A DNA stretch of 64,000 nucleotides, from positions 61,465 through 125,464 of the forward strand of contig JAIOOR010000007.1 of the NCBI GenBank assembly GCA_021414365.1, read 5' to 3'. A model generated the notes under the pieces. That model had not been told where the DNA came from. It searched no databases and was given only the letters and a program-made list of their open reading frames with translations. This document shows, one piece after another, positions 1 through 9,500 of this stretch; the first letter of the stretch is position 1, and every line of letters begins with the position of its first letter. Source of the DNA: Nitrosarchaeum sp. (GTDB lineage Archaea > Thermoproteota > Nitrososphaeria > Nitrososphaerales > Nitrosopumilaceae). Made by a program: the position numbers and the translations under genes.

Positions 1-168
1 CGGAAAACTATCTGAATCAATTATCCCTACTATGTCAAACTGTGAAATTTGTATCATAGATTCAGTTGCAATTGCACTAGCAAATCCCATTGAAGGAAAT
101 CCATCTATGAGATAACCCCCCTCCAAATTAATTGGTTTCAACTCTCTAATCTTTATTCTAGAATACAA
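1..168 (-). CDS. PAC2-family protein, N-terminal part (runs off window)
   Basis: The reverse strand is open to the window edge and reads YSRIKIRELKPINLEGGY followed by LIDGFPSMGFASAIATES. The second string is the N-terminal signature of archaeal PAC2 (proteasome assembly chaperone 2-like) proteins. The start is uncertain: a TTG at 166-168 gives a sensible N-terminus, and a second TTG lies at 139-141. The rest of the gene is outside the window. PAC2-family members in archaea are thought to assist proteasome assembly or bind related partners; the exact role here is inference. It is co-directional with the deoxyhypusine synthase gene, but the upstream gene in that direction is dys, 33 bp away. 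Confidence 0.72.
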   Translation of the reverse strand, partial: MYSRIKIRELKPINLEGGYLIDGFPSMGFASAIATESMIQISQFDIVGIIDSDSFP

Positions 169-201
169 TACACCACATTGAATTTTACTGAATAATAGTT
201 T

Positions 202-1152
202 TTATCTACTTTGATTTTTTAGTCTTGAAGCAAGTGCTGCATAAATGAATGGCAAAATCGTAGTGACTTCGGCGTGAAGTGTTGCTTGTCTTGCTTGCTG
301 TGTTACTTTTCCCCATGAAATAGCTTCTCTTACTAGTGCTCCGCTTAAACTACCGTCAAACTCTTGCGCAGTTGTAATGTAAAATGCATAATCCAAGCCT
401 TCTCTGTATTGATTCCACCAAAGTGTATGGTGTTTTGAAATTCCACCTCCTATCATTAAGGCTCCAGATTTTTTTGCTTTGAAAATTAATCCTGACAGTA
501 AATCTGCATCTGCAGCTAAATTTAATTTAAAATCATTGTGTCTTTGAATGAATAACCATATCTGACTTCCTACAGCACCGTCCATAATTCCGGGAACCAC
601 TACATCGATTTCATTTTTGTAAGCCCAATACAGAAATGAATTCTCTCCAAGATGCTTTCCTATCATCTTGCAAATTTGGGCAGTAGACATTTCTTTTACT
701 CCTTTTTTGTATTCTTCTTCTAAAAATGACTGCATTTTTTCTTCGATAAGTGGACCGTAACTTTCCATTGGCACTAAAATATTTCCTAATCTATGGATGT
801 GCTGATCTGCTAACTCTCCATCATCCATAGTAAACGAACCTTCGTTGTAATTTGAAAAATGTCGTGCAATATCATGATCCAAAGATCCACATGTTGTAAT
901 TGCAACATCAAACCACTTGTTTTTTATCATGTCTTTGATAATTCCACGCAATCCTGTAGATATTACTGCACCAACAAATGAAACAAATCTTAAACATTCT
1001 TGATCTGAGATCATTGTAGTCAAAATATCAAGACCGTCTGAAAGATTTACTGATTCAAACCCGCCTGATTTTGATATCTCATCAAAAATTTTTTCAATTG
1101 ATGTGTTTGAATCAATTTCAATGTCTTTTACAGGACGACCAGGTTTTATCAT
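202..1152 (-). CDS. dys: Deoxyhypusine synthase
   Basis: 316 aa, normal length for archaeal DHS. It transfers the aminobutyl group of spermidine to a specific lysine of translation factor aIF5A, the first step in hypusine formation, in the cytoplasm. Visible family marks are the N-terminal ball-and-chain-like segment, the NAD-binding stretch around TTCGSLDHDIARHF (residues 87-99), and GGGISKHHTLWW, in which K240 is the lysine that carries the enzyme-substrate imine. The ATG start at 1152 gives MIKPGRPVKDIEID. The family assignment is firm. Confidence 0.95.
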   Translation of the reverse strand: MIKPGRPVKDIEIDSNTSIEKIFDEISKSGGFESVNLSDGLDILTTMISDQECLRFVSFVGAVISTGLRGIIKDMIKNKWFDVAITTCGSLDHDIARHFSNYNEGSFTMDDGELADQHIHRLGNILVPMESYGPLIEEKMQSFLEEEYKKGVKEMSTAQICKMIGKHLGENSFLYWAYKNEIDVVVPGIMDGAVGSQIWLFIQRHNDFKLNLAADADLLSGLIFKAKKSGALMIGGGISKHHTLWWNQYREGLDYAFYITTAQEFDGSLSGALVREAISWGKVTQQARQATLHAEVTTILPFIYAALASRLKNQSR

Positions 1153-1191
1153 ATCGTAATTTCTTTCTGACAGGTATAAAATTCTGCCTTT

Positions 1192-1707
1192 CTATAATGA
1201 ATTGAAAGTATCTGCAAAAGAGTCTGCAGCACTTGATACGATTCCTGGATGATATGATTCAATTAACCCATCCACTGATTTTCTATCCTTTACAAAATAT
1301 TTTTTTTGTCTATTGTCTATCTGTATGGAAATAATTTCATCTTCCACAAGTTGAGACAAATAAAACGATACAGTAGATTGGCTTTTGCCTATTTTATCTG
1401 GAATTGCAGAAAATTCTACACCTTTATTTCCTTCTGACATTAGGTATAAAATAATTTTTTTAGGAGTTTCTTTTCTTAATGCTGATATGATCTTTTGGTC
1501 TGAATTTGTTATGTTCAGTGGAAAAAATTTTGTTTGTTTTGGATTTCTTTCAATCTTAACCATGCCCCTACTCTCAATTTTATTTACGTAATGACTAAGA
1601 ACTCCGTTTTTCATTCCACTCTGCTTCATTAATTCTCTGAATTGAATTCCTGGATTATTGTGGATAATTTCTAATATTGTTGATATTCGGTTATCTGATC
1701 TAATCAT
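1192..1707 (-). CDS. Double winged-helix transcriptional regulator
   Basis: 171 aa with two consecutive winged helix-turn-helix domains, about residues 5-65 and 70-140. Each has the MarR/ArsR-like pattern of helix, recognition helix (SHYVNKIESRGMV; STVSFYLSQLVEDEI) and wing. Such tandem wHTH regulators are common in Thaumarchaeota. The gene start overlaps the end of the upstream small membrane-protein gene by 8 bp, so the two are probably cotranscribed and the membrane protein may be part of the sensed function. No ligand-binding cysteine cluster is visible. The target genes are unknown; the nearby secreted proteins at 2.3-3.7 kb are candidates by position only. Confidence 0.82.
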   Translation of the reverse strand: MIRSDNRISTILEIIHNNPGIQFRELMKQSGMKNGVLSHYVNKIESRGMVKIERNPKQTKFFPLNITNSDQKIISALRKETPKKIILYLMSEGNKGVEFSAIPDKIGKSQSTVSFYLSQLVEDEIISIQIDNRQKKYFVKDRKSVDGLIESYHPGIVSSAADSFADTFNSL

Positions 1708-2098
1708 TTCTAAATGCCCCTAAAGCTAACATTCCAATCGTACCGAATATCAAAATATGACTTATCTCTAATAAACTTAATTCTCCGACATAAAAATAAG
1801 ACGACCATACAGATTCGATTAGATTAACTACTGCCACTGCAATAAATATTGAAAATGCTGACATGGTGAGCAAGAGTCTTTTTGTTCTCATTCTATAGTA
1901 AGCAATAATTGATAGAATTCCAATAAACACTGCGAGAATTAGTTCACCTATGTGAAGAGAGATGTGCAAAAAATGTCCTGGGTGAAGAATATGTGGAAAA
2001 ATTATCGGTACACTGACTATGGCAATAATGGAAAGTGTGATGATTGTAAAAAGATTTGATTTTCTTTCAAAGATTGTTTCGAATAGCGACATAGACAA
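1700..2098 (-). CDS. Small four-helix membrane protein
   Basis: 132 aa with about four hydrophobic segments (residues 17-35, 45-65, 75-95, 108-128). The first loop and second helix carry five histidines (HILHPGHFLHISLHIGE), suggestive of metal or heme binding; this is inference. I do not recognise the family with certainty. It overlaps the downstream tandem winged-helix regulator by 8 bp, so a regulated membrane function is likely. It is divergent from the frame-disrupted secreted protein that begins about 200 bp away. Confidence 0.7.
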   Translation of the reverse strand: MSMSLFETIFERKSNLFTIITLSIIAIVSVPIIFPHILHPGHFLHISLHIGELILAVFIGILSIIAYYRMRTKRLLLTMSAFSIFIAVAVVNLIESVWSSYFYVGELSLLEISHILIFGTIGMLALGAFRND

Positions 2099-2298
2099 AA
2101 TTTACTATTATTGGATTTAACTAAACTGGTTCAATTATCGAATGAGTTAAAAAAATACCGAATACCAGAATAAGCAATTTCGAAAGCACATGTTTACTTG
2201 CGGTCGGCATTTTAACAGTCAGTTCAGATTAAAAAAGAACTTTGGTTCATTTTACGAATGTACCAAAATCATTAACATATTACACGTGAATTTTATTT

Positions 2299-2867
2299 AT
2301 GCATTCCAAAATTGCATTGGTTTTTGTATTTGTCATAGCAATGGGACTGGTAGGCAGTGCATCTGCTCACAAGTCTGAAGTTGTTGGCGATTACAAAATC
2401 GAAGTAGGGTGGAAAAATGAACCACCAGTAGTAGGAATGGTCATGATGAAATGGAACCTATGTCTGATCACAACATGGGCAATGCCATATCAACTGGAAT
2501 TCTCAAAGGATTCACAGCAGATGTAATGTTAGGTGATAGTGATACTCCACTTAATCTTGTAGAAGATTCAAAGTATCCAGGTGTATACATTGCAAAGTTT
2601 ACTCCAACTGTAACAGGTTTTCCAATGATTCACATCGCAGGTATGTTGAATGATGAAGCTGTAGATGTTACGTTCCATCCAGAACAAGTAGAGGCACTCA
2701 GCACATTATCTCCATTAAAGCAAATGGCAAATGGAATTAATCCTGGAGATGTACAGTGCAAAGAAGGATTTGATTTGTATATGAAATCTAGTGGCGGTCA
2801 TGCATTTTGTTTACATCCAAGTAGTGCCGAAAAATTATTACTACGTGGAGTAATAACCCATTTCTAA
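2299..2867 (+). pseudogene. Secreted YtkA/CopC-like protein, frame-disrupted
   Basis: The first frame (2299-2526) gives a signal peptide ending in SASAHK and the family N-terminus VGDYKIEVGWKNEPPVVG, then drifts into non-homologous sequence and stops. The adjacent frame, open to 2867, continues the same domain (EDSKYPGVYIAKFTPTVTG, VTFHPEQVE) and ends with a CKEGFDLYMKSSGGHAFC tail. Compared with the intact paralogue at 2927-3685, some residues between EPPVVG and GILKGF are missing, so this looks like an out-of-frame deletion around 2435-2450. It could also be a sequencing error, or two independently translated pieces (a downstream ATG lies at 2451). Confidence 0.68.
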
Positions 2868-2870
2868 ATC

Positions 2871-2885
2871 TCTTTTATTTTTTTT
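2871..2885 (+). terminator. T-rich tract ending the + strand unit
   Basis: TCTTTTATTTTTTTT immediately follows the stop of the frame-disrupted secreted protein, between convergent genes. Archaeal intrinsic termination needs mainly a T-rich stretch, so this is a plausible terminator. There is no strong hairpin. Confidence 0.4.
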
Positions 2886-2926
2886 AATACTGTGCATACT
2901 GTAAAGTGTATAAAAATTAATTCTCA

Positions 2927-3685
2927 CTAAACTGAAATTATTCCCTGTTTGATTAGAAATTGTATTCCACTTGCAAATGTTTTATCATCAATTTGTCCAT
3001 CAGACCACCACTTTGCATTATTTTTAACCCAATCTGGAATCGTAGTGTTTTGTGCAGTTCCTTTTTCTGTTGCTGGAACAACAATTATTTTTTCTTTAAG
3101 TAGAAACTGCAATCCACTTGCAAATGTGCTATCATCTACTTGACCTTCAACCCACCACTTTGCATTATTTTTAACCCAATCTGGAATTTTTACATCTACA
3201 TTGTTTTGTGATTCTGTATTGATTGGCACCGAAGACTCTTCAACAGCTTCTGGATGGAATGTTCGCTCAAATTCTACATCTTGAATTTTTCCATAAACAT
3301 GTACATTAGGTGTTCCTATTTCAGTTGGAGTAAATTCACTATGATATACTCCTGGAAATTTAGACTCTTCATTTAATGTGAGAAATGTTTTTTTACCATT
3401 TAGTGTAATGTCTACCTCTAACTTATCTGCTAATCCTGTCAAATCTGATTCCTTTGCAGGTGTAGAACTCTGAGATTGAGAGGAATCTTTTTCATAGTCA
3501 CTAGCCAAAGTTAAGACTAATTCTACTGCATTTGGTTCGTTTACAATAGGTGGTTCATTTTTCCACCCTACTTCGATTTTGTAATTTCCTACAATCTCTG
3601 CTTTATGTGCAGATGCATTACTGATCAATCCTGTTGCTAAAACAATTACAATTAAAGATACTATGATTTTCTTCATTGTATTCAA
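2927..3685 (-). CDS. Secreted protein: YtkA/CopC-like domain plus two WW-rich repeats
   Basis: 252 aa. The N-terminal signal peptide (MKKIIVSLIVIVLATGLISNASA) is followed by a domain of about 110 residues opening with VGNYKIEVGWKNEPP and containing FPGVYHSEFTPTEIG and a conserved FHPEAVE. This resembles small extracytoplasmic beta-sandwich proteins of the CopC/YtkA kind (tentative). The C-terminus has two copies of a roughly 36-residue module, IPDWVKNNAKWWVEGQ and IPDWVKNNAKWWSDGQ, each continuing (D)D.TFASG.QFL..(K/Q).II.V. The same module occurs in the gene at 4111. It is paralogous to the broken gene at 2299 and convergent with it. It probably acts at the cell surface; the function is unknown. 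Confidence 0.8.
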   Translation of the reverse strand: MNTMKKIIVSLIVIVLATGLISNASAHKAEIVGNYKIEVGWKNEPPIVNEPNAVELVLTLASDYEKDSSQSQSSTPAKESDLTGLADKLEVDITLNGKKTFLTLNEESKFPGVYHSEFTPTEIGTPNVHVYGKIQDVEFERTFHPEAVEESSVPINTESQNNVDVKIPDWVKNNAKWWVEGQVDDSTFASGLQFLLKEKIIVVPATEKGTAQNTTIPDWVKNNAKWWSDGQIDDKTFASGIQFLIKQGIISV

Positions 3686-3751
3686 ATACGCTGATCTTTA
3701 ATTAATGAATTCTGGTACAAGTATAGAACCAAATTTTGATGTTGTTTAATT

Positions 3752-3970
3752 TTAAACACGTATGACATTTCTTTCCTTTTGAAGTCTCTTTCTTGATTTG
3801 CTTGCTCTTGGTGTGATTCTTAGTTTACATGCGCAACAAGGACAGCGTGAATTCTCATGAAAAATAAATATTCCACAAATGGTACAACATTTCTGTCCAC
3901 TTTCATACCTGTTGTTATTCTTACATGATTTAGCTTTGAACCTTATGCAGATTCCTTTACACGAATTCAT
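3752..3970 (-). CDS. Cysteine-rich zinc-ribbon small protein
   Basis: 72 aa, basic, with cysteines in a paired arrangement (CKGIC, KCCTICG, CPCCACKLR), ending in a Lys/Arg-rich tail. The pattern fits a small zinc-binding protein of a family often seen in several copies in Nitrosopumilus-type genomes. ATG start at 3970. The function is unknown; nucleic-acid binding is possible from the charge. Confidence 0.72.
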   Translation of the reverse strand: MNSCKGICIRFKAKSCKNNNRYESGQKCCTICGIFIFHENSRCPCCACKLRITPRASKSRKRLQKERNVIRV

Positions 3971-4110
3971 TTTTAATTTACATCTTTTGATATTAATTTT
4001 CTATTTTGTAAAACACTTTGCATTATTTTTTATTCTTGATTTTGGTATTTAGATAACGCTTAACATTGTTAATTAAGTTATTAATGATGTAGTTCAAACA
4101 TAATATCATA

Positions 4111-4875
4111 TTGAATAGGTTAATTCCAATTTTTACCATTGTTTTGTTTATGATAGCATCTGTGTCTGTCCTTCCAAACATCAGCGCGTTTTCTGAGAAA
4201 AATCCCACTGAGAAAAACACACTAAATGTGAAACTTGACACAGATCCGGCAGATCCTACACATGGAGAAATAACAAAACTCAAAATCGAGTTTATTAATC
4301 CACAGACTGATCAGATACAACAGCATGTTGACTATACAATAAGTGTAGAAAATAACGGAAATGCAATATTTGGTCCAATCCCATTAACTCATACGAGCCA
4401 GGGCTCAGTGACAATTCCAGTCACACTTGAGAATGGAAAAAATACCATTCAAATCAATATTGAAGGCATTTTGTTTCAACCAATATCTCCAGAAAAAGTT
4501 ACCTTTGATGTGATGATTGGAGACTTTACTCAATCAGATGTGGGCAATGATAATAAAATAAATCAAAACAGCACAACAGATAATTCTCAAAACGCATCAA
4601 TGAACCAACAAATTCCTGAATGGATAAAGTCAAACGCTGGATGGTGGGCAAAAGATCAAATCGATGATGCCACATTTATTTCAGGAATACAATTCTTAAT
4701 CAAACAAGGGATTATTTCTGTTTCTTCACAATCTGCAAATTCTAATGAATCTGCACATGGTATTCCACAATGGATAAAAAACAATGCAGATTGGTGGTCT
4801 CAAGGATTGATCTCCAACGATGATTTCCTAAAGGGAATAGAATACCTGGTAAGCAATGGAATTATTGTAGTGTGA
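4111..4875 (+). CDS. Secreted protein with two WW-rich C-terminal repeats
   Basis: 254 aa from a TTG start. The N-terminus (MNRLIPIFTIVLFMIASVSVLPNISAFS) is a signal peptide. Residues about 35-135 form a beta-rich domain (LNVKLDTDPADPTHGEITKL, then VTIPVTLENGKNTIQINIEG) resembling extracellular Ig-like or FixH-like folds. A Gln/Asn/Ser-rich linker leads to two copies of the repeat IP(E/Q)WIK.NA.WW..... followed by F..GI(Q/E)(F/Y)L...GII.V. These match the repeats of the protein at 2927-3685 although the preceding domain differs, so the repeat is a portable module. Probably cell-surface; function not known. Confidence 0.8.
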   Translation: MNRLIPIFTIVLFMIASVSVLPNISAFSEKNPTEKNTLNVKLDTDPADPTHGEITKLKIEFINPQTDQIQQHVDYTISVENNGNAIFGPIPLTHTSQGSVTIPVTLENGKNTIQINIEGILFQPISPEKVTFDVMIGDFTQSDVGNDNKINQNSTTDNSQNASMNQQIPEWIKSNAGWWAKDQIDDATFISGIQFLIKQGIISVSSQSANSNESAHGIPQWIKNNADWWSQGLISNDDFLKGIEYLVSNGIIVV

Positions 4876-4946
4876 TGTTGATTGTTTCTAAAATCTGTTA
4901 CAATTGATAAGCAAAAGATTAATTCCATCAATGTTTGATTATACAC

Positions 4947-5117
4947 ATGGCAAAAATAACAATCAATGCTATTGAAGATGGCCCATGCATCATTAATGTA
5001 GATGGAAATAAAGTAGCTGCTCTATGCAGATGTGGCGCATCAAACAAAAAACCTCACTGTGATGGTTCTCACTCAAAGAGTGGATTCAAAGCACAAGCAT
5101 CAGAAATTGATGTTTAA
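4947..5117 (+). CDS. CDGSH-type iron-sulfur protein
   Basis: 56 aa from the ATG at 4947 (a TTG four codons upstream is less likely). It contains one CDGSH zinc-finger/iron-sulfur domain, CRCGASNKKPHCDGSHSKSG, with the 3-Cys-1-His ligands of a 2Fe-2S cluster. Such proteins act in redox or iron-sulfur transfer in the cytoplasm; the precise role of archaeal single-domain members is not established. It stands alone between the secreted protein and ino1. Confidence 0.88.
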   Translation: MAKITINAIEDGPCIINVDGNKVAALCRCGASNKKPHCDGSHSKSGFKAQASEIDV

Positions 5118-5219
5118 CTTTTTTCTTTAATTTTAAATCTTAATTTTCAGACCTTAAAGTCATACATGAAGAAAAACCCTAAGAAAACTTAAAACATGCA
5201 TAATCTCACTAAATTTTGA

Positions 5220-6314
5220 ATGGAAAAAAGAATTCGAGTGGGCCTAGTAGGTATAGGCAATTGTTTTGCTGGATTAATTCAAGGAATTGAGTACTATAGG
5301 CAAAACCCTTCTCAAGAAGTAACTGGAATTATTCATGATGAACTAGCTGGATACGGAATTCATGATATTGATTTTGTATGTGGCTTTGATGTGGGTGATA
5401 ACAAAGTAGGGACCCCACTCAATGAAGCAATTTACGCATATCCCAACATGGTTAACTGGATTCCAAAAGAAAAAATGCCAAAAACAGATGCCAAAGTATA
5501 CGAAAGTCCTCTGTTAGACGGAGTAGGGATTTGGGTAGAAAACAGAATCAAACCTCTTGAAAGCAAAAAAACTCATGAACAAATTACTGAGGACGTTAAA
5601 AAAATAATTAAAGACAACGGTGTTGAAATTATTGTATCTTATTTGCCTGTGGGTTCTGATAAAGTAACCGAGTTTTGGGCTCAAATCTGCCTTGATACAA
5701 AAACTGCATTTGTAAACTGTATTCCTTCTTTTATCGCATCTGATGAAAAATGGGCTAATAAATTCAAAGAAAAAAATATTCCTGTAATTGGTGATGACAT
5801 TAAAGGTCAAGTGGGTGCCACTATAGTTCACAGAACACTGGCCAAACTGTGCAGTGATCGTGGAACTAAGATAGAAAAAACTTACCAAATCAACGTTGGA
5901 GGAAATACTGATTTTCTAAACATGAAAGAACAAGACAGATTAGCCTCCAAAAGAATTTCTAAAACTGAAAGTGTTCAAAGTCAACTTAAGGAGAGATTAG
6001 CCGATGATCAAATCTATGTTGGTCCTTCTGACTTTATTCCATTTTTGGGCAATACCAAACTCATGTTTATGAGAATTGAGGGCAGACAATGGGCAAACAT
6101 CCCATACAACATGGAAGTGCGTTTGGAAGTTGACGATAAAGCAAATTCTGCAGGCATTGTAATTGATGCTATTAGATTGGCAAAGATTGCACTTGATAGA
6201 GGTGTAGGTGGCCCAATAATTCCAGCCAGTGCATATTTGATGAAACATCCTCTCAAACAAATGTCAGACGTTCAAGCAAAGACTGACTGTGAAAAATTCG
6301 TCGAAGGTAAATAA
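5220..6314 (+). CDS. ino1: myo-Inositol-1-phosphate synthase
   Basis: 364 aa. It converts glucose-6-phosphate to inositol-1-phosphate using NAD, the first step to inositol phospholipid headgroups and inositol-based solutes. Family marks are the N-terminal Rossmann motif VGLVGIGNCFAGLIQGIEYY, the substrate segment around GDDIKGQVGATIVHR (about residues 195-210), the NVGGNTDFLN motif, and SAGIVIDAIRLAKIA. The length is typical of the actinobacterial/archaeal form. The gene is monocistronic by spacing. Confidence 0.93.
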   Translation: MEKRIRVGLVGIGNCFAGLIQGIEYYRQNPSQEVTGIIHDELAGYGIHDIDFVCGFDVGDNKVGTPLNEAIYAYPNMVNWIPKEKMPKTDAKVYESPLLDGVGIWVENRIKPLESKKTHEQITEDVKKIIKDNGVEIIVSYLPVGSDKVTEFWAQICLDTKTAFVNCIPSFIASDEKWANKFKEKNIPVIGDDIKGQVGATIVHRTLAKLCSDRGTKIEKTYQINVGGNTDFLNMKEQDRLASKRISKTESVQSQLKERLADDQIYVGPSDFIPFLGNTKLMFMRIEGRQWANIPYNMEVRLEVDDKANSAGIVIDAIRLAKIALDRGVGGPIIPASAYLMKHPLKQMSDVQAKTDCEKFVEGK

Positions 6315-6590
6315 CACTTTCTGAATTTTCATATTTACTTATTGCCTATATCGTATTTGTTTTTAGATTGATTTTTCCCGCCTAAAAAAAGATGTTTTAT
6401 TAATATCTAGTATATTCAGGCATGATTTTTAGAATAAATTATGTCCATTATCTATTATGATGATTAAAATTTTAATTTTATAATGACCACCATTACGAAA
6501 AAAATGATAGTAAACCAAGAAAAATTAATCAATTATGTCAACTAATCTTGTTAACTATCGATTATCCGACCAATTAAGAAAACAATACTA

Positions 6591-9500
6591 TTGGTACATA
6601 TTAAAAAAGTAGAGATCTTTGGATTCAAATCGTTTGGATTTAAGAACACTACTGTTATGTTTGAACCTGGCTTGGTTTCTATTTCTGGTCCAAACGGATC
6701 TGGGAAGAGTAACATACTTGATGCAATAATTTTTGCTCTGGGTGAAAACAAGCCAAAAATGATGAGAGTTGACAAACTCCGATCTTTAATACATGATATA
6801 GAAGGTAATCGACACGGACCTAAAATCGCCAGATCAAGTGTTCACTTTGATAATTCTGATAGAAAAATTCCAGTCGATTCTGATGCTGTCGAAATAACTA
6901 GAGAGATGGATGATAAGGGTGAGAATAATTATTATCTAAACAAAAAACCTACAAACCGAAGTCAGATTCTAGATCTTCTTGATGTTGCAAATGCTGGATT
7001 GGGTCAACTAAATGCAGTACAACAAGGAACAGTTACAAGAATATCTGAATTTACATCAGAAGAAAAACGAAAAACAATCGAGGATTTAATTGGTTTATCT
7101 TACTTTGATGAGAAAAAAACCGAAGCCATCAAACAACTAGATGATGCTGATAGAAGATTAGAAATAGCACTTGCAAAGATGGGAGAAATCAAAAAAAGAA
7201 TTGATGAACTTGAGGAGGAGAGAAATCAAAAACTACGCCATGACATGTTAGATAGAGAGCTAAATAGATACAAGGCAATCGCTGCATCTAATAAATTAAA
7301 AATAATTCTCAATCAGAAATCATCAAAAGAAGACACATTTAACAAAATTACCTCAGAAGTCACAAAGTTTGATGAAGAAAGAACACTGCTAAGAAATGAA
7401 ATTATCTCCCTTGAGAGTGAAAAATCAAAATTAATGAGCGTGGCAAATGACTATAGTCAGGCAAAAGCGGCGATTGACTCTGAGTTAAGTTCTGCAATGG
7501 AACAATACGAAATTGACAACAGTGCAATTATTGCATCAACTAAAAGATTACAGCAAATCGATCTTAGATTTCCTGAAATTAAAAATGAAATTCAAACAAT
7601 TGATCTTACCCGAAATGAAATAGAATCTCGAATTTTAGAATCTAAAAAAGAAATCGATGAAACTAATATAAAAAAGCAAAAAATCAACGGTGATTTAGAA
7701 ATACTTGATTCTGAAAGAAATAAAATTTTAACAGAACAATCTGTAGCAGCATCTAAAAAATCTGAAATAGATCACAAAATAAAATTACTTTCAGAACAAC
7801 TCAATGAAGCCAAACTAAAACTATCTAAAGAAGAAAACGAATTTGAAGAATCTCAAATCAAAATCAAATCTAACTCTGTCAAGTTAACTGATTTTGAAAA
7901 AAGCATTGCAGAATTATCTGCTTTGAAATTAAGATTAGAATCCAAGATTAATAATCATAATGATTCCATCTCTGAATTAAAGTCTAGAATTTCTAAACTC
8001 AATTCAAAAAAATCTAAAACACTAAATGATTTAGAAGAGCTTGATCTTATTTTAGAAAAATCAAGTAAAGCTGCAGCTCAATACGAAACAAAAATTAAAA
8101 CAGTAAAAAGAATAATGCATGAGGATTACACTGTAGCTAAACTAAAAGAAGATGCGGACAAGCTTGGTATTGTGGGATTAGTTTATGAAATGATTTCATG
8201 GGATAAACAATATGACCGCTCTGTACTCGCAGTAAGCTCTGATTGGATTAAAGCCATAGTTGTACCTGACTTTGCAACATTACTTGGTATTGCAGAAGTT
8301 GCACGTTCAAAAAATTTACCAAAATTAAAAATAATTCCTCTCGATGCAATTCCTCAATTCAAATTGAATCTGCCAAAAGAATCAGGTGTAATTGGCGTGC
8401 TATCTGATTATGTGAGATGCAACCCATCATATTCTGCTCTTAAAACATTTCTTTTTGGTAATGTTGTTCTTGCTAACTCTAGGGATTCTGCATATCGCAT
8501 CTCCAAATTGGGTCATAAGGCGGTAACCCTTGATGGGGAGTATTTTGAGGCTAAAGGTGGAGCGGTAGTTATCGATATTAACTCAAAAATCTCAAAATTG
8601 ACTAAAATCATCTCAATGAGTACTGATATCGATGGATTGCTTGAATCTATTAATCTGCTTAAAAGATATGTTTCAAAGAAAAAACACTCTTTGAAAAAAC
8701 TTGAAGATTCTATTCAAAGTCATATGGAACGATTATCTCTTTCAGAGCAAGATCTTGCATCCACCGATGAAAATTTTTCACATCTACAATCAAGAATTTC
8801 ATCTGCAATTAACATGAAACAACATCTCGCTGAAAGGATTGCCGAATTAAATAAAAGAAATTCCAGTTTACTTTCAGAGATAGCATCTGCAGAATCTCAT
8901 ATTGAATCTCTTAATTCTAGAATTGTTCTAGTTGAAGAAAATTATGCTAGTGGAGAACAAACACGTATTGCAAATGAACTATCTAGAGTAAATGCAAAAA
9001 AAGCAGATCTTGAAAAACTTTACACTACAATAATGAATGAATACCGTGACAAAGATTCTAAATTAACCACAATACAAGCTGAAGAAAATAGGAAAAAATC
9101 TCAAATAAAAAGTCTTTATGATGAAGAGTCTTCATTAATATCACAACGTCAAGAATTAGAAAACAAAATTAAAGAATTAGAGATAAGAAAGGAATCTAAA
9201 ACTGCAATACTTGTAACGTTAAGGGAAAAAGAACAAGAACTTATTTCTACATCTGGTTCCTCTATTGGACAACTCAAAGAATATGATGACAAACTAAAAG
9301 TTCTTTCTGAAAAAGACAAGGAACTTACAAAAGAAATTAATTCTTTGGAAAGACAATCCGATTCTTTAACTCGTGACTTACATGATTTAATTGAAAACGA
9401 AACAAAATTACAACATCTTCTGTCTTCATTTGGATTTGACAAAAATATGGAGACATTTGATGTTGAATCAATAGTTCATGGTTTGACTACTGAGTTAAAC

